The notes: a model not told the origin generated them from the sequence alone. DNA of 64,000 nt from Pontibacter ummariensis (GCF_900188175.1 NZ_FZOQ01000021.1:1-64000), one strand, 5' to 3'. Shown: positions 53,124 through 61,775, counted from the first letter of the stretch. Translations and numbers: made by a program.

Positions 53124-54452
53124 ATGAAATATAAAGTAAAAAACGCCGAAGGGCGCCTGGGTATTCTGCTTCCAGGACTGGGAGCAGTTGCCACCACGTT
53201 TATAGCTGGGGTAGAGGCTATCCGTAAAGGAATGTCACAGCCAATCGGCTCACTCTCTCAGATGGGCAACATCCGTTTGGGTAAGAGAACGGAAAACCGC
53301 AACCCGCTGATCAAGGATTTTGTGCCGCTGGCAAACCTGAACGATATCGTTTTTGGTGGCTGGGACGTGTATGAAGACAATGTGTTTGAAGCCGCTGCAA
53401 ACGCCAAGGTGCTGGAACCGATGCTGCTGCATTCCATCAAGCCGGAGCTGGAAGCTATAAAGCCGATGAAAGCGGTTTTCGATAAATCCTATGCCCGCAA
53501 CCTAGATGGTACTAACGTGAAATTAGCAGCAACCAAGTATGAACTGGCCGAAGCGCTGATGGACGATATGCGCAACTTCAAGGAAGTGAACGGTTGCGAC
53601 CGCCTGGTGATCGTGTGGTGCGGATCTACGGAAGTATATACGGAAATAAGCGATGTGCACAGAACCGTAGCTGCATTTGAAGAGGGCCTTCGCAACAATG
53701 ATCCACGCATTGCGCCTAGCATGATTTATGCCTATGCTGCTGTGAAACTGGGTGTACCTTTCGCCAATGGTGCGCCGAACCTGACAGTTGACATACCCGC
53801 TATCGTAGAGCTTGCCAAAGAGAACGGCGTAGCCATTTCCGGTAAAGACTTCAAAACAGGCCAGACGCTGATGAAAACCATCGTGGCTCCAGGCCTCCAA
53901 GCGCGTGCGCTGGGCATCAACGGCTGGTTCTCGTCCAACATCCTGGGTAACCGCGACGGCCTGGTCCTCGACGATCCGGATAACTTTAAAACCAAGGAAG
54001 TTTCCAAACTGGGGGTACTGGAAGATATCCTGCACCCAGACGACAACCCGGAGCTGTACGGCGACATCTACCACAAGATCCGCATCAACTACTACCCTCC
54101 TCACGGTGACAACAAAGAGAGCTGGGACAACATCGACATCTTCGGCTGGCTGGGCTACCAGATGCAGATCAAGATCAACTTCCTGTGCCGTGACTCTATC
54201 CTGGCAGCGCCTATCGTGCTGGACCTGGCCCTGTTTACTGACCTGGCACAGCGTGCCGGCATGAGCGGAATCCAGGAGTGGCTGTCGTTCTACTACAAGT
54301 CGCCACAAACGGCAGAAGGCCTTCGTCCGGAGCATGACATCTTTAAGCAGCTGATTAAACTGCAGAACACGCTTCGCCACATGATGGGAGAGGACCTGAT
54401 TACGCACCTGGGCCTTGACTATTACGAAGACTTTGTAGAGGAAGAGCTTTAA
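53124..54452 (+). CDS. ino1: myo-Inositol-1(3)-phosphate synthase
   Basis: A 442-residue MIPS, which converts glucose 6-phosphate to inositol phosphate by an NAD-dependent internal redox cyclisation. Visible features are the NAD-binding LLPGLGAVATTFIAG near residue 12, VFGGWDVYEDNVFEAA, and VIVWCGSTEVY. The catalytic-core segment SGKDFKTGQTLMKT and SSNILGNRDGLVLDDP also match. Length fits the bacterial form. Starting at 53124 (MKYKVKNAEGRLG) matches family starts; the frame opens at 53079 inside the upstream gene. It supplies the inositol head group for the lipid enzymes downstream. Confidence 0.95.
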   Translation: MKYKVKNAEGRLGILLPGLGAVATTFIAGVEAIRKGMSQPIGSLSQMGNIRLGKRTENRNPLIKDFVPLANLNDIVFGGWDVYEDNVFEAAANAKVLEPMLLHSIKPELEAIKPMKAVFDKSYARNLDGTNVKLAATKYELAEALMDDMRNFKEVNGCDRLVIVWCGSTEVYTEISDVHRTVAAFEEGLRNNDPRIAPSMIYAYAAVKLGVPFANGAPNLTVDIPAIVELAKENGVAISGKDFKTGQTLMKTIVAPGLQARALGINGWFSSNILGNRDGLVLDDPDNFKTKEVSKLGVLEDILHPDDNPELYGDIYHKIRINYYPPHGDNKESWDNIDIFGWLGYQMQIKINFLCRDSILAAPIVLDLALFTDLAQRAGMSGIQEWLSFYYKSPQTAEGLRPEHDIFKQLIKLQNTLRHMMGEDLITHLGLDYYEDFVEEEL

Positions 54453-54463
54453 CAGATCGATTA

Positions 54464-54925
54464 GTGATTAGAATACACAAACTAGTTTCCACCAGCCTGG
54501 GCATCGGCTACATAGGAAAGGGAGGAGGTACGGTAGCCGCTGTGGCCGTTTGCCTTTGCCTGTATGCCGCGCAATGGGCTGGTGGGAGCCAGCTTGTGCT
54601 TTGGCTCCCTATCATAACGCTGTTGTTGACGGGGGTAGGCGTCTGGTCCGCCACGGAGGTTGAGCCGCTGTGGGGCAAAGACGACAAAAAAGTGGTGATA
54701 GACGAGGTGGCGGGCATGTGCATCAGCATGTTGTTTATACCTGTCACGCTGCAGTACCTGTGCGCAGGCTTGGTCCTGTTCAGGTTCTTTGATATTGCAA
54801 AGCCGCTTTTTATAAGAAGGCTGGAGAGTGTGGAAGGAGGCCTAGGCGTAATGCTGGACGACGTATTGGCGGGCGTTTACGCGAACTTAATTTTACAGAT
54901 ACTTTTATACTACAAGGTTTTTTAA
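54464..54925 (+). CDS. PgpA-like phosphatase (phosphatidylinositol-phosphate phosphatase candidate)
   Basis: A 153-residue membrane phosphatase of the phosphatidylglycerophosphatase A family. IGYIGKGGGTVAA at the N-terminus, VIDEVAGM near residue 83 (acidic metal site) and FRFFDIAKPLFIRRLE then GLGVMLDDVLAGVYANL (second acidic site) are the PgpA blocks. Lying between MIPS and a CDP-alcohol phosphatidyltransferase, it is best explained as the enzyme that removes phosphate from phosphatidylinositol phosphate to give PI, as proposed for the B. thetaiotaomicron inositol-lipid cluster. It starts with GTG 11 bp after the MIPS stop and ends exactly at the GtrA start. Confidence 0.85.
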   Translation: MIRIHKLVSTSLGIGYIGKGGGTVAAVAVCLCLYAAQWAGGSQLVLWLPIITLLLTGVGVWSATEVEPLWGKDDKKVVIDEVAGMCISMLFIPVTLQYLCAGLVLFRFFDIAKPLFIRRLESVEGGLGVMLDDVLAGVYANLILQILLYYKVF

Positions 54926-55297
54926 ATGTTCACCTTCCTGAAGGCGCAGGCTGCCTCTCTGGTAGCGTCTGCTGTCGATTTTCTGGTGACAATCATCATG
55001 GTGGAACTGTGCGGCTTCTGGTATTTGGCCGGCACCACAGTGGGCACTGTATCAGGTGGTGTAACACATTTCACCCTGGGCAGAACTTGGGTGTTTCATG
55101 CTGCAGACAAAACTATACCGGCACAAGCAATCAAGTATTTCCTGGTCTGGAACGGCAGCCTGTTGCTTAATGCATCGGGCGTGTATGTGATAACGCATTA
55201 CGGAGGGGGTAGCTATGTCTACTCCAAGGTTATTACGTCCGTGCTTGTCGGTTTTTTCTATAACTATTTAATTCAAAAACGATATGTATTCAAGTAG
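54926..55297 (+). CDS. GtrA-like four-helix membrane protein
   Basis: A 123-residue GtrA/DPMS3-family protein with four transmembrane helices (about 8-30, 37-55, 75-95 and 98-115). GtrA-like proteins are implicated in moving polyprenyl-phosphate sugars or in aiding glycosyltransferases. The motif VGTVSGGVTHFTLGRTWVF at the loop after helix 2 and NYLIQKRYVF at the C-terminus are typical. Placed inside an inositol-lipid gene run, it may help flip a lipid precursor or a sugar donor for head-group decoration. This is inference. It overlaps the DUF5686 gene by 14 bp. Confidence 0.85.
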   Translation: MFTFLKAQAASLVASAVDFLVTIIMVELCGFWYLAGTTVGTVSGGVTHFTLGRTWVFHAADKTIPAQAIKYFLVWNGSLLLNASGVYVITHYGGGSYVYSKVITSVLVGFFYNYLIQKRYVFK

Positions 55298-57893
55298 GAA
55301 TATATATAAGCTATATATAAACGGGTTGCTTTTATCGCTGTTACTGGTGGTTTCAGGTGTAAATGCGACCGCCGTAATGGCACAGGGTGCCGTTACAACT
55401 GTAAAAGGCACTGTAAGGGATGCTGTTTCGAATGAGGCGCTTATCGGGGTGTCGGTTTTTGTGCCGGGCACCAGCATCGGTACCAGCACCGACTTTGAAG
55501 GCAACTACCTCATTAAAACAAATCAACCTATAAACAAGGTACAATTTTCTTATTTAGGATACGAGACCGTAACACTGGGTGTGTCGCCCGGGCAGGAGCA
55601 AACGCTGGACGTGAAGCTTAAAACCGGCGCCAAGCAGCTGAGTGAGGTGGTCGTGGTTGGCAAGAAGCGTAAGGTGAAGTACAGCAACAAGAACAATCCG
55701 GCCGTGGACCTGATCCGGGAGATCGTGGACCACAAGGAGCAGAACCGGCCGGAGCACTACGACTATGTGCAGTACGAGGAGTACGAAAAAACGCAGATGT
55801 CACTGGTGAACACGCCGGAGAAGCTGAAAAGAAACATCTTCCTGCGCAAGTATGACTTCATTACCAGCAACCTCGACACCACCGTGCTGGAGGGCAAGGC
55901 GCTGTTGCCGTTTTTTGTGCAGGAGCAGCTGGCGGAGCATTATTACCGCAAGGCCCCGGAGACCAGAAAAACGATTGTGAAGGCCGAGAAGAAAGTTGAT
56001 TTCGGTGAGTTTATCGACAACAAGGGCTTTACCTCTTACATGCAGCACATGTACCAGGATATCGACATCTACGACAACAACATCACGATCCTGACGAACC
56101 AGTTCCTGAGCCCTATCGCCGATATGGCCCCTACTTTCTATAAGTTTTACCTCACAGACACCGTCACGACGGAGAGTGGCAGAAAGCTGGCAGAGCTTCG
56201 GTTCGAGCCGCGCAACCCTGCCGCCTTTATGTTTACGGGCAAGCTGCTTGTGACGATTGACGGCACCTATGCCGTGCAGAGCGTGGAGATGGAGGTGGCA
56301 AAGAGCGTGAGCATCAACTGGGTGCGCGACCTGAAGATCAACCTTGATTTCGAGAAGAACCCGGACGGGCGCTACCATCTGAGCAAGAGCGTGATCAAAA
56401 CCGACTTCGGGCTTACGCAGAACAGCGATGCCGGTATGTACGGTGAGCGTGTTGTATCATACAAAGACTTTAAGGTGAACGAGCCACAGCCTGCTTCCCT
56501 GTACGAAGGCGAAGCCGTGGTGCGCGTGGAGAGTGCCATTGCCAAAGACGAGAGCTTCTGGCAGGCCAGCCGCCACGATTCCCTTACAGCCGTGGAGGCC
56601 AAAACCTATACCAACATCGACAGCCTGGTGAACATGAAGTCGTTTCAGCGGACCATGGATTGGGCCACTGCCCTGATTGCCGGCTACAAGCGCCTGGGGC
56701 CGAACATCGAGATTGGCCCTCTGAACACGTTCTACAGCTTTAACCCGGTAGAGGGGTTCCGCCTGCGCTTTGGCGGCCGCACCACCACCACATTCAGCAA
56801 GAAGTACATGCTGGAGACCTATGCCGCCTACGGGTTTAAAGATGAGAAGTGGAAGTACTACCTGGGCGGCAGCTATTCGCTCACCGACAGGTCTATCTAT
56901 GAGTTTCCGGTGCGGTCTATCAGCGCAAGCTACCAGAAAGACACCAACATCCCCGGCCAGGAGCTGCAGTTTGTGCAGGAGGATAACTTCCTGCTTTCCT
57001 TTAAGCGGGGCGAAAACGACAAATGGCTCTACAACGAGACCTATAGTCTTAACTACCTGCACGAGTTCGAGAACCACTTCTCCTACAGGATTGGCTTCAA
57101 GAACTGGCGGCAGGCAACAGCAGGATCGCTGCAGTACGTGCGCAATGTGGAAACAGCGTCGGGCGAAATGGAGCCGCTGGATGTGCAAAACCTGGTAACG
57201 TCGGAGGCGTCGCTTGAGCTGCGTTGGGCACCAAACGAGCAGTTCTTCCAGGGTAAGCTGTATCGCACGCCGGTTGCCAACCGCTACCCGGTGTTTACCT
57301 TACGGGCAGCGGCCGGTATAAAAGACCTGTTCGATAGCGAGTATGAGTATCAGAAAGTTGCCCTGAACGTGTACAAGCGCTTTTACATGTCGCAGCTGGG
57401 CTATTCCGATGTGGTAACCGAAGGCGGTTATACTTTCGGGCAGGTACCTTTTCCGCTGCTGATGATTCACCGCGCCAACCAGACCTATTCGTACCAGTTG
57501 CAGTCCTACAACCTGATGAACTTCCTGGAGTTTGTCAGCGACCAGTACGCGAGCGTGCACATCGACCATACCTTCAACGGCTTTATCTTTAACAAAATAC
57601 CGCTGCTCAAGAAAACGAAGCTACGGGAGTTTGTTACCTTTAAGGCGCTGTACGGCAAGGTTCGCAGCGAAAACATGCCGCAGGGCGACCCAGACCTGCT
57701 GCGTTTCCCGACGTTTGACGACGGGCGGCAGGCGACGTACACGCTGGAGAACAAGCCTTATATGGAAGCCAGCGTCGGCATCGGCAATATCTTTAACTTC
57801 TTTAGGGTAGACCTGGTGAAACGCCTGTCTTATCTGGACCACCCGAACGTTTCTGACATTGGTATTAGAGGAAGATTTAAGTTTGATTTTTAA
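55284..57893 (+). CDS. DUF5686 outer-membrane protein with carboxypeptidase-regulatory-like domain
   Basis: An 869-residue predicted outer-membrane protein. Signal peptide (about residues 1-34, ending VMAQ), a carboxypeptidase-D-regulatory-like beta-sandwich (residues 38-115; VKGTVRDAVSNEALIGVSVF, GTSTDFEGNYLI), then the DUF5686 region. Its last 400 or so residues alternate as in a large beta-barrel, ending in RGRFKFDF, a typical outer-membrane C-terminus. No TonB box or plug is evident. Function unknown. Its reading frame overlaps GtrA, and the lipid synthase gene follows 18 bp later. This suggests a role in the same pathway, perhaps placing lipids in the outer membrane. Confidence 0.85.
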   Translation: MYSSRNIYKLYINGLLLSLLLVVSGVNATAVMAQGAVTTVKGTVRDAVSNEALIGVSVFVPGTSIGTSTDFEGNYLIKTNQPINKVQFSYLGYETVTLGVSPGQEQTLDVKLKTGAKQLSEVVVVGKKRKVKYSNKNNPAVDLIREIVDHKEQNRPEHYDYVQYEEYEKTQMSLVNTPEKLKRNIFLRKYDFITSNLDTTVLEGKALLPFFVQEQLAEHYYRKAPETRKTIVKAEKKVDFGEFIDNKGFTSYMQHMYQDIDIYDNNITILTNQFLSPIADMAPTFYKFYLTDTVTTESGRKLAELRFEPRNPAAFMFTGKLLVTIDGTYAVQSVEMEVAKSVSINWVRDLKINLDFEKNPDGRYHLSKSVIKTDFGLTQNSDAGMYGERVVSYKDFKVNEPQPASLYEGEAVVRVESAIAKDESFWQASRHDSLTAVEAKTYTNIDSLVNMKSFQRTMDWATALIAGYKRLGPNIEIGPLNTFYSFNPVEGFRLRFGGRTTTTFSKKYMLETYAAYGFKDEKWKYYLGGSYSLTDRSIYEFPVRSISASYQKDTNIPGQELQFVQEDNFLLSFKRGENDKWLYNETYSLNYLHEFENHFSYRIGFKNWRQATAGSLQYVRNVETASGEMEPLDVQNLVTSEASLELRWAPNEQFFQGKLYRTPVANRYPVFTLRAAAGIKDLFDSEYEYQKVALNVYKRFYMSQLGYSDVVTEGGYTFGQVPFPLLMIHRANQTYSYQLQSYNLMNFLEFVSDQYASVHIDHTFNGFIFNKIPLLKKTKLREFVTFKALYGKVRSENMPQGDPDLLRFPTFDDGRQATYTLENKPYMEASVGIGNIFNFFRVDLVKRLSYLDHPNVSDIGIRGRFKFDF

Positions 57894-57911
57894 ATTCATA
57901 GCAGGTTAAGT

Positions 57912-58631
57912 ATGGACAAAAATGCGCTTCGTGATGCCCTGCAGCAGGGTATATACAAGGTCATAAACCCCATGGTGCGGTTACTGATAAAGGTAGGCTT
58001 TACCCCTAACGCGGTAACTACCACTGGCCTGATCCTGAACATCGGGGTGGCTGCTATTTTTATAGTGGGCGGCGAAGTGAGCAACCGCGGCGAGCTCGAG
58101 TACGTGGGCTGGGCCGGGGGGCTGGTGCTGTTTGCCGGCGTGTTCGACATGCTGGACGGGCAGGTGGCCCGGCTGGGAAACATGGGCTCCACCTTCGGGG
58201 CCATGTACGACTCGGTGCTCGACCGCTACAGCGAGATGATTATGTTCATGGGCATCTGCTATTACCTGATTGCCCACCATTACCTGTTGAGTTCCCTTTT
58301 TGCCTTTATTGCTCTGATCGGCTCCATGATGGTGAGCTATACCAGGGCACGGGCCGAAGGCCTGGGAGTGGAGTGCAAGGGCGGCCTGATGCAGCGCCCG
58401 GAGAGGGTCGTGCTGATTGGGCTGTCGGCTATTGCTTGCGGTATCACCTACTCCTTTGTGGGTGCTGACTATAAAGTATACGTGGAGGGCATTCCGTTCC
58501 ATGTGTTCGAAACCATGTCAGTGTTTACCCTGCCGATCACCGTGATGGCCGTACTGACAAACATCACTGCCGTTAACAGGCTGATGGATGCGAAGAAGGC
58601 GATGCAGCAGAAGGAGATGAAAACCGCATAA
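57912..58631 (+). CDS. CDP-alcohol phosphatidyltransferase (phosphatidylinositol-phosphate synthase candidate)
   Basis: A 239-residue polytopic enzyme with about six helices. It contains a perfect family signature D(x)2DG(x)2AR(x)8G(x)3D(x)3D: D79, D82, G83, A86, R87, G96, D100, D104. These residues bind the metal and CDP-diacylglycerol. The alcohol acceptor cannot be read from the motif. Because MIPS and a PgpA-like phosphatase are in the same run, inositol phosphate is the likely acceptor, giving phosphatidylinositol phosphate. Homologous clusters in Bacteroides make PI this way. Alternatives are glycerol phosphate or another polyol phosphate. Confidence 0.88.
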   Translation: MDKNALRDALQQGIYKVINPMVRLLIKVGFTPNAVTTTGLILNIGVAAIFIVGGEVSNRGELEYVGWAGGLVLFAGVFDMLDGQVARLGNMGSTFGAMYDSVLDRYSEMIMFMGICYYLIAHHYLLSSLFAFIALIGSMMVSYTRARAEGLGVECKGGLMQRPERVVLIGLSAIACGITYSFVGADYKVYVEGIPFHVFETMSVFTLPITVMAVLTNITAVNRLMDAKKAMQQKEMKTA

Positions 58632-58645
58632 GTATAAAGCAGAAC

Positions 58646-59212
58646 GTGAGACGCATATTTTTTATAGTGCTTGTAGCACTACTTTACACCAGCCTGGGGA
58701 GTGCACAGGCCGGTATGCTGCCGGGGGGGAAGCCAGCGGCTGCCCCTGATACGCTGCCTGTACCGAAGAACGTGAAGGACATGAAGTTTTTCGTGCAGCG
58801 TGACCCGAACAGCAACACCGTAGTTTATGAGCTGAACAAGACGGCGCAGGGCTCTCTCGACGAAAAAGACCCGATCCACCCATTCTGGATCAGGTATGCT
58901 GAAGACGGTGCGCAAAAGGAGCTGAACTATATCCAACGCAAATTTGCCTACGGCCTCAACACCAAGAAAACGGGTACAGATTCTTACGAGCTCCGGTTCG
59001 TTTGCTACTCCAAGCTTGTGCTACGCCTGCGCAAAGGTCCGGATAGCAAGTACAATGTGTACACCACCATCAACCAGAAAGAGGCTATTCTGGACCGTGT
59101 GTTTGTCCGCATAGAAGGCGGTACATTCTGGGTGCCCAATGTGCTGTATGTAGAGCTGAAAGGCAGGGACGCCGTAACCGGTAAAGCCTTGGCAGGACGT
59201 TTTAAACCGTAA
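58646..59212 (+). CDS. DUF4833 exported protein
   Basis: A 188-residue exported protein with a signal peptide (GTG start; MRRIFFIVLVALLYTSLGSA) followed by a DUF4833-like beta-rich domain. Its marks are FFVQRDPNSNTVVYELNK, DPIHPFWIRYAEDG and LNYIQRKFAYGLN. The domain is not enzymatically characterised to my knowledge. It lies between the CDP-alcohol transferase and the hydroxylase genes, 14 bp and 6 bp away. A periplasmic role in binding or handling the inositol lipid is plausible but unproven. Confidence 0.8.
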   Translation: MRRIFFIVLVALLYTSLGSAQAGMLPGGKPAAAPDTLPVPKNVKDMKFFVQRDPNSNTVVYELNKTAQGSLDEKDPIHPFWIRYAEDGAQKELNYIQRKFAYGLNTKKTGTDSYELRFVCYSKLVLRLRKGPDSKYNVYTTINQKEAILDRVFVRIEGGTFWVPNVLYVELKGRDAVTGKALAGRFKP

Positions 59213-59218
59213 TCTTTT

Positions 59219-59839
59219 ATGAAAAAGCAGTTTGTATCGAATTCGCAGGGGTCGGTAAGGATGTTTAAGTATGACTGGATGGAGGCTCTGTCCAAAGTAC
59301 ATTACACGGTTCCGCTGTACATTTATATACCCGTTATACTTTTCCTGAGCTGGCAGGCCCTGTTTGTGGCGCAACTGAGCCTGCTGGGTTTTCTGGGCTA
59401 CGCCGCGCTGGGCCTGTTTATCTGGACGCTGACGGAGTACGTGCTGCATCGTTTTGTATTCCATTTTGTGCCGAAGGCGAAGTGGGCTTTGCGCCTGCAC
59501 TTTATCTTCCACGGTGTGCACCACGACTACCCGAACGATGCGAAGAGGCTGGTGATGCCGCCTTCCGCCAGCATTCCGATGGCCACTATCCTGTACCTGT
59601 TGTTCTCGCTTGTGCTGTCTGGAGGTCCGCTGTACGCGTTTTTTGCCGCCTTCCTGACGGGCTATCTGTTTTACGACATCTTCCACTACGCCCTGCACCA
59701 CTTTAACTTTAAAGGCTCCTTCTGGAAGAAACTGAAGAAGCACCACATGCTGCACCACTACGCCGATCCAAGCAAAGGCTACGGGGTAAGCTCCTCGTTG
59801 TGGGACAAAATTTTTAGATCCGATTTTGACAAAAAGTAA
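59219..59839 (+). CDS. Fatty acid 2-hydroxylase-like membrane enzyme (Scs7/FA2H type)
   Basis: A 206-residue membrane di-iron hydroxylase of the fatty-acid-hydroxylase superfamily. All His boxes are present: EYVLHRFVFH (H77), FHGVHHDYPND, FYDIFHYALHH, KKHHMLHHY and the terminal YGVSSSLWDKIF. The closest architecture is the catalytic half of yeast Scs7/FA2H, which adds the 2-hydroxyl to the acyl chain of ceramide; the cytochrome b5 domain of yeast Scs7 is missing. Position just before the Aur1-like gene supports a ceramide or its fatty acid as substrate. Alternatives are carotenoid or sterol-type hydroxylation. Confidence 0.85.
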   Translation: MKKQFVSNSQGSVRMFKYDWMEALSKVHYTVPLYIYIPVILFLSWQALFVAQLSLLGFLGYAALGLFIWTLTEYVLHRFVFHFVPKAKWALRLHFIFHGVHHDYPNDAKRLVMPPSASIPMATILYLLFSLVLSGGPLYAFFAAFLTGYLFYDIFHYALHHFNFKGSFWKKLKKHHMLHHYADPSKGYGVSSSLWDKIFRSDFDKK

Positions 59840-59840
59840 T

Positions 59841-60791
59841 ATGAGTGTAACGGCTACGGCGGCAGGGGAGAAGAAAGGCATTACCCGAAAGGCTGTGTTG
59901 GTGCTGGCGGCGCTATCCGTTGGGTACCTGCTGTTGTCTTACCTGCTGGTTGGTTTCAAAACGGACCAGCTGGTGTTGGTGGGGCTCGTAAACCTGCTGT
60001 ACTTCCTTACGCCCATCACGCGGAAGTTTATTACGGGTTTCTCCATTTTTATCGTGTTCTGGATCCTATATGATTACATGAAGGCTTTCCCGAACTACTG
60101 GTTTAACCCGGTGCACATCGAGAGCCTGTACATGGCGGAGAAAGCATGGTTTGGTGTGGAGAGCGGCGGGGCTATACTTACGCCAAATGAATTCTGGCTG
60201 CAGCACAGCCACCCGTTCCTGGATGTGATGAGCGGGGCCTTTTACCTGACCTGGATTCCGGTGCCGATTGGCTTTGCCTTCTTCTGGTTTTTCAGAAACA
60301 GGAGGCAGTTTATTTATTTTCTGCTGACCTTTTTGCTGGTAAACCTACTGGGCTTTGTCGTGTATTACCTTTACCCGGCGGCCCCTCCTTGGTACGTACA
60401 GCTGCACGGGTTTGATTTTATCGCCAAAACCCCTGGCAATACAGCAGGTTTATCCCGGTTCGACGGTTTTTTCGGTATTACCATTTTTAACGCCCTCTAT
60501 GCGAAAGGCTCCAACGTGTTCGCGGCCATGCCGTCCCTGCACTCGGCCTATCCGCTGATCGTGCTTTACTATGCCCTGAGAAACAACTTAAGTATAGCTG
60601 CGAAGGTTGTCTTTGGGATTGTTACAGTAGGTATCTGGTTTGCGGCCGTTTATACTTCGCACCACTATGTGCTGGATGTATTGGCAGGCATTACCTGCGC
60701 CACCACAGGTATCCTGCTTTTCAACTGGCTGATCAATCAGGATACGGCCCTAAGCCGGGCAGTAGAAAGGCTGGTCGCGGCTGTGCGATAG
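59841..60791 (+). CDS. PAP2-family inositol phosphoceramide synthase candidate (Aur1-like)
   Basis: A 316-residue membrane enzyme of the PAP2_3 group, with about six helices. The catalytic blocks are FAAMPSLHSAYPL (H234) and YTSHHYVLDVLAG (H275-x3-D279). The spacing His-x3-Asp and the MPSLH motif match yeast Aur1, the inositol phosphorylceramide synthase, which moves phosphoinositol from PI to ceramide. YLYPAAPPWY lies in an earlier loop. It would finish the pathway assembled by the upstream genes. Alternatives: another phosphotransferase, or lipid phosphate phosphatase. Start 59841, 1 bp after the hydroxylase stop. Confidence 0.82.
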   Translation: MSVTATAAGEKKGITRKAVLVLAALSVGYLLLSYLLVGFKTDQLVLVGLVNLLYFLTPITRKFITGFSIFIVFWILYDYMKAFPNYWFNPVHIESLYMAEKAWFGVESGGAILTPNEFWLQHSHPFLDVMSGAFYLTWIPVPIGFAFFWFFRNRRQFIYFLLTFLLVNLLGFVVYYLYPAAPPWYVQLHGFDFIAKTPGNTAGLSRFDGFFGITIFNALYAKGSNVFAAMPSLHSAYPLIVLYYALRNNLSIAAKVVFGIVTVGIWFAAVYTSHHYVLDVLAGITCATTGILLFNWLINQDTALSRAVERLVAAVR

Positions 60792-60964
60792 CAGGGGGAG
60801 CTAAGGCAGCTTCACAAACTTCATCTTAAACGCAAGAGTAATGGTACTTTCTGTACCGCCTGGCCCTCTTTCTGAGCGGGTGCGTTTGTCTCTCCAGATT
60901 TCGACTATAATCCTTTTATGGTCTGGTCGTTCTGGTTTTCTGTTTCACCAAAATACTTTAACTC

Positions 60965-61774
60965 ATGAGAAAGATTCATATACTTCTCCTGTTTCCTGTG
61001 TTGCTCCTGACTGCCTGTGAGGACTTGTTTGAGTACCACCCGAACCAAATACGTCTGCGGGAAAGCGAAAAGAACCTGACCAAGCGGAACATCAGCCGCA
61101 TTCAGCAGCAGACGCCCGGCGATACCCTCCGGCTTATTGTGATGGGGGATACGCAACGCTTTTATGATGATGCGGAAGACTTTGTAAAGGCGGCCAGCGC
61201 GATGGAGGGGGTTGACTTTGTGGTGCACCAGGGGGATATTTCCGACTTTGGGCTCGCCAAAGAGTTCAGGTGGGTGCATGACATTTTGAAAAGGCTCCCT
61301 GTGCCTTACCTGACCGTGATCGGAAACCACGACATGATGTCTAACGGCAGGGACGTTTACCAGCAGATGTACGGCGACCTGAACTATGCTTTTGTGTACG
61401 GAAAGGTAAAGTTCATCTTCATCGATACAAATGGCCGCGAGTACCGCTTTAACGGCAAAGTACCCGATGTTGGCTGGCTGCAACAGCAACTTACACCCAC
61501 ACCTGAGGATACCTGGGAGCAGGCGGTCATCTTCTCGCACATGTCACCGTTCGGCAGTGACTATGACGGCAAATTGCGTCTTCCGCTCCAGCAGGCACTC
61601 GAGCAAAGCGGGCGCGTGCAGTTGAGCCTCCACGGCCATGAGCACAACTGGGAGTTCTATCAACCGGAAGAAGGCAACATCACTTATCAAATCACGACCT
61701 CTATGAACAACAGGGGTTTCTCCTACATTAAAATCTGGTCAGATGGGTTCAAAATTCAACGGATGCATTACTAA
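60965..61774 (+). CDS. Metallophosphoesterase lipoprotein
   Basis: A 269-residue calcineurin-like phosphoesterase. A lipoprotein signal ends in LLTAC (Cys near residue 18). Metal-site motifs in order: GDTQR (near 60), HQGDISDFG (near 90), VIGNHDM (near 120), FSHMSPFG and LHGHEHNW (near 220). All five blocks are present, so activity is expected, in the periplasm or at the outer membrane. It lies 173 bp after the Aur1-like gene and could act on phospho-head groups, but it could be unrelated to the pathway. Confidence 0.9.
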   Translation: MRKIHILLLFPVLLLTACEDLFEYHPNQIRLRESEKNLTKRNISRIQQQTPGDTLRLIVMGDTQRFYDDAEDFVKAASAMEGVDFVVHQGDISDFGLAKEFRWVHDILKRLPVPYLTVIGNHDMMSNGRDVYQQMYGDLNYAFVYGKVKFIFIDTNGREYRFNGKVPDVGWLQQQLTPTPEDTWEQAVIFSHMSPFGSDYDGKLRLPLQQALEQSGRVQLSLHGHEHNWEFYQPEEGNITYQITTSMNNRGFSYIKIWSDGFKIQRMHY

Positions 61775-61775
61775 G

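Noticed and set aside
53523..54407. 294-codon open frame on the minus strand
   Set aside because: Antisense to myo-inositol-phosphate synthase; the composition looks like a reverse reading.
60843..60857. GGTAC-N5-GTACC as terminator of the lipid cluster
   Set aside because: The stem is too short and no T-tract follows. It might be an operator but there is no support.
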